Both the position numbers and the translations under genes were made by a program. Below, piece after piece: positions 6,802 through 9,226 of a stretch of DNA of 9,226 nt. The DNA lies in the NCBI GenBank assembly GCA_947463105.1, contig CANHSD010000114.1:1-9226 (forward strand). The letters are read 5' to 3'. Numbering within the stretch: the stretch's first letter is position 1; each line of letters opens with the position of its first letter. The notes below the pieces were generated by a model. That model was given only the letters and a program-made list of their open reading frames with translations. It did no database searches and had not been told where the DNA came from. The DNA comes from Chitinophagaceae bacterium. Lineage in GTDB: Bacteria; Bacteroidota; Bacteroidia; Chitinophagales; Chitinophagaceae.

Positions 6802-6902
6802 TTCACTTTTCAACAATACAAAACTAAGCATTTTCTGTTATTTGTTGAATTTTATTTATTTTTACACCTCGATTGCCCCAATTTTCCCAATAAAAATATC
6901 AA
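6802..6902. promoter_or_regulatory. Divergent promoter region between the thr operon and ppc
   Basis: This 101-bp AT-rich interval lies between the leader-peptide start (minus strand) and the ppc start (plus strand), and must contain promoters for both directions. The thr side has the -7-like element at 6819-6826. On the ppc side I see only loose resemblance to the consensus and no Shine-Dalgarno before the ATG. There is no clear operator palindrome. Confidence 0.45.
6819..6826 (-). promoter_or_regulatory. Putative Bacteroidota -7 element of the thr operon
   Basis: Minus-strand TAGTTTTG matches the Bacteroidota -7 consensus TAnnTTTG exactly. It would place the transcription start near 6813, about 12 nt before the leader-peptide ATG. 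I do not find a TTG/TTTG -33 element at the expected distance upstream, and 8-mers of this kind occur by chance in AT-rich DNA, so support is moderate at best. Confidence 0.35.
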
Positions 6903-9226
6903 ATGAACAGCAATTCATCTACTGAGCTCACAAGGTTCAATAACGAGGTGGGCATCAGATACCAACTCTATAACAGCCTCTTCACTTCTCTTCCTTTTCA
7001 CCGGATTGAGAAAACCGGCATCATGCTTTCTTTGCTTCAATCCAACTGTGAGGAAGGATTCAAGAAAAAGATGAGCCCTGATCAGATATTGAAGGATTTT
7101 TTTGAGCGCCATACAACCTATGTTTCCGAGCAGCAACAGCTTGATTTGTTATTCAGATTTGTGCAATATGTGGAGCGGCAGGTTGTGCTTTTTGATGCCC
7201 TCGAGGATGCAGCATTTCCTCGCTTAAATGACATGAAAGGCCTTGGAACCTTGAAGCATTTGGAAACAGAGGTTGAACAATACAGCAAGCAATCACAATT
7301 ACAGAAGAAATTAAAGGATTTCTGCGTTCGCCTGGTCTTGACTGCTCATCCAACACAATTTTATCCTGGATCCGTTTTGGGAATCATCAACGATATGTCA
7401 AAAGCAATTGCTGATAACAACCTGAACCAAATCAATATTTATTTGCAGCAGCTTGGAAAAACACCTTTTTTCAAAAAACAGAAGCCAACTCCTTATGATG
7501 AGGCAGTGAGTTTAATCTGGTATCTCGAGAATGTATTTTATCCTGCAAGTGGAAGAATCGCATCTGCCATGCGGTCGCATTTTTCAGATGCCTACGACCA
7601 GGAAAATCCAGTCATACGCATGGGTTTTTGGCCGGGGGGAGACCGGGATGGCAATCCTTTTGTCACGAGTGATATCACCTTGAAAGTGGCGGATGCCCTG
7701 CGGGGTAGCATCATCAAGTGTTACTACCTTGATGTAAGGAAACTCAGGAGAAGACTGACTTTTGAAGGGGTAGAGGGTAAGCTTCAGGAGCTTGAAAAAA
7801 AGCTTTACAACAATATTTTCATTCCGGGTTACAAGGCAGATCTCAAGAAGGCTGAGGTGCTTGATACATTGTATGAAATCAGGGAATTGATTGTATTCAA
7901 CCACAATGGCCTCTTCCTGAATATGTTGGATGGCCTCATCAACAGGGTCCATCTTTTTGGATTGCATTTTGCAACACTGGACATCCGTCAGGATAGCTCC
8001 GTCCACACCCTAGTGATTACAGAGATTTGTGCGATATCAGGAAACGGAGATTACAATGCGATGGATGATGCTAAGAAAATTGATTGGCTTTCTTCACTCA
8101 GTTCCGATATCACGCTTGATGAACAGGTAACCGCCATCACCAAAGATACCATTGACTCAGTTAAGGCTGTAAAACTCATCCAAGAGCAAAATGGCAAACC
8201 AGGATCAGATCGCTATATCATCAGCCAGTGCAACAGTGCTGTTGATATCCTGGAGGTGTTTGCACTCTTTGTTTTTGGTGGATGGAAGCGGGACGCCATT
8301 GCTGTTGATATCATACCCTTGTTTGAAACCATTGGAGATTTGAAAAATGCTGCAGAGGTGATGCAGCTATTGTACACATTCCCGCTTTACCGTGATCACC
8401 TGAAGCGCAGGGGGAACCGGCAAACCGTGATGCTTGGATTTAGTGATGGTACAAAAGACGGCGGATACCTGATGGCCAATTTTAGCATATTCAAGGCCAA
8501 GCAGGAGCTTTCTGCCATATCGGCCAAGTATGGCATCGATGTGGTCTTTTTTGATGGAAGGGGCGGTCCTCCGGCAAGGGGAGGTGGGAAGACCCACAAA
8601 TTTTATGCATCCATGGGCAGTGATATTTCCAACAAAGAAATTGAATTAACCGTCCAGGGACAAACAGTGAGTTCTAATTTTGGCACCATTGATGCGGCGC
8701 AGTTCAATATCGAGCAATTGCTCCATGCAGGTATCGGCAATGAATTGTTTTCAACTGGAGCAAGCACTTTCAGCCAGAATGAAATGCTCTTGATTGAACA
8801 GTTGGCTGAAGAAAGTTTTCTGTCTTACACAGGATTAAAGAATCATCCTTTTTTCCTTGACTACCTCTCTCATGCCAGTCCACTCCGTTTTTATGCTGAA
8901 ACCAATATTGGCAGCAGGCCTGCAAAAAGAGGTGCAACAGGGCAGCTTTCCTTGCAAGACCTGAGGGCAATCCCTTTTGTTGGTGCCTGGAGTCAAATGA
9001 AGCAAAATGTCACCGGATATTATGGCGTAGGAACTGCCTTGAAACGCATGGAAGAAAAGGGATTGATGCCCGAACTAAAAGCCCTTTACAAGCGTTCAGC
9101 TTTCTTCAGGACCTTGATCGACAACTGTGAGATGGCGATGAAAAAATGTTTCTTTCCATTGACCGCTTTTTTGGCGAATCATCCCAAGTATGGAGAATTG
9201 TGGAGAACCATTGAAGGTGAATTTGA
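6903..9226 (+). CDS. ppc: Phosphoenolpyruvate carboxylase, 3' end cut by window
   Basis: This cytosolic anaplerotic enzyme makes oxaloacetate from PEP and bicarbonate, and oxaloacetate is the precursor of aspartate and so of the threonine pathway encoded next door. An open frame of 774 codons runs off the right edge. PEPC proteins are usually 850-900 residues, so roughly the last 100 are missing, including the conserved C-terminus. Catalytic motifs appear in order: LTAHPTQFYPG with H149, GFWPGGDRDGNP (241-252), FATLDIRQDS (357-366), MLGFSDGTKDGG (510-521) with K518, the mobile-loop GRGGPPARGGG (552-562) with R553, and GSRPAKRG (670-677). The spelling HPTQ instead of the E. coli HPTE is, from memory, usual for Bacteroidota enzymes. 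The start is the ATG at 6903-6905: a stop codon (TAA, 6891-6893) lies just upstream in frame with no other ATG between. The gene diverges from the thr operon. Confidence 0.96.
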   Translation, partial: MNSNSSTELTRFNNEVGIRYQLYNSLFTSLPFHRIEKTGIMLSLLQSNCEEGFKKKMSPDQILKDFFERHTTYVSEQQQLDLLFRFVQYVERQVVLFDALEDAAFPRLNDMKGLGTLKHLETEVEQYSKQSQLQKKLKDFCVRLVLTAHPTQFYPGSVLGIINDMSKAIADNNLNQINIYLQQLGKTPFFKKQKPTPYDEAVSLIWYLENVFYPASGRIASAMRSHFSDAYDQENPVIRMGFWPGGDRDGNPFVTSDITLKVADALRGSIIKCYYLDVRKLRRRLTFEGVEGKLQELEKKLYNNIFIPGYKADLKKAEVLDTLYEIRELIVFNHNGLFLNMLDGLINRVHLFGLHFATLDIRQDSSVHTLVITEICAISGNGDYNAMDDAKKIDWLSSLSSDITLDEQVTAITKDTIDSVKAVKLIQEQNGKPGSDRYIISQCNSAVDILEVFALFVFGGWKRDAIAVDIIPLFETIGDLKNAAEVMQLLYTFPLYRDHLKRRGNRQTVMLGFSDGTKDGGYLMANFSIFKAKQELSAISAKYGIDVVFFDGRGGPPARGGGKTHKFYASMGSDISNKEIELTVQGQTVSSNFGTIDAAQFNIEQLLHAGIGNELFSTGASTFSQNEMLLIEQLAEESFLSYTGLKNHPFFLDYLSHASPLRFYAETNIGSRPAKRGATGQLSLQDLRAIPFVGAWSQMKQNVTGYYGVGTALKRMEEKGLMPELKALYKRSAFFRTLIDNCEMAMKKCFFPLTAFLANHPKYGELWRTIEGEF

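Noticed and set aside
6618..6905. T-box or metabolite riboswitch upstream of thrA
   Set aside because: I see no T-box sequence or other known conserved riboswitch core; the Thr-codon leader explains the region better.
6722..6925. Plus-strand ORF of 67 codons
   Set aside because: It is antisense to the Thr-rich leader and crosses the divergent promoter region into ppc; no domain or ribosome-binding signal supports it.
7584..8006. Minus-strand ORF of 140 codons
   Set aside because: Antisense to ppc, where catalytic motifs are continuous on the plus strand.

Overview
The window looks like chromosomal DNA of a bacterium of the phylum Bacteroidota. Three things point there: proteins with Bacteroidota flavour (a green-type proteorhodopsin with a Blh dioxygenase, and a PEP carboxylase with the HPTQFYPG variant of the catalytic-His motif), AT-rich spacers, and start codons without clear Shine-Dalgarno sequences. 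I cannot place it more precisely. It holds no mobile elements, CRISPR arrays, rRNA or tRNA genes.

Layout. On the minus strand, reading from about 6826 down to 17, are: a putative -7 promoter element; a short threonine-rich leader peptide (6706-6801); a probable attenuator; thrA (4179-6620), thrB (3252-4175) and thrC (1935-3251), almost without gaps; a 168-bp AT-rich spacer; a proteorhodopsin (1041-1766); a strong hairpin terminator (989-1025); and blh, a beta-carotene dioxygenase that makes retinal (17-961). On the plus strand, diverging from the thr operon, is ppc (PEP carboxylase, from 6903), cut by the right edge after 774 codons.

How the genes fit together. ThrA, ThrB and ThrC take aspartate-derived intermediates through homoserine and O-phosphohomoserine to threonine. 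Ppc makes oxaloacetate, the precursor of aspartate. Blh cleaves beta-carotene to retinal, the chromophore of the neighbouring proton pump, so rhodopsin and blh form a self-contained phototrophy pair.

Most notable points: (1) the thr operon is preceded by a 31-residue leader peptide with 13 threonines (7 of the last 9 residues), with its stop codon inside a hairpin, which is classical attenuation architecture; (2) the aspartate-kinase half of ThrA aligns end to end with the family but has lost most recognised kinase motifs while the homoserine dehydrogenase half is intact, so it may be a pseudokinase; (3) the rhodopsin has Gly at the helix-E position that opens the carotenoid-antenna fenestration in xanthorhodopsin; (4) a near-perfect terminator separates rhodopsin from blh and leaves almost no room for a separate blh promoter.
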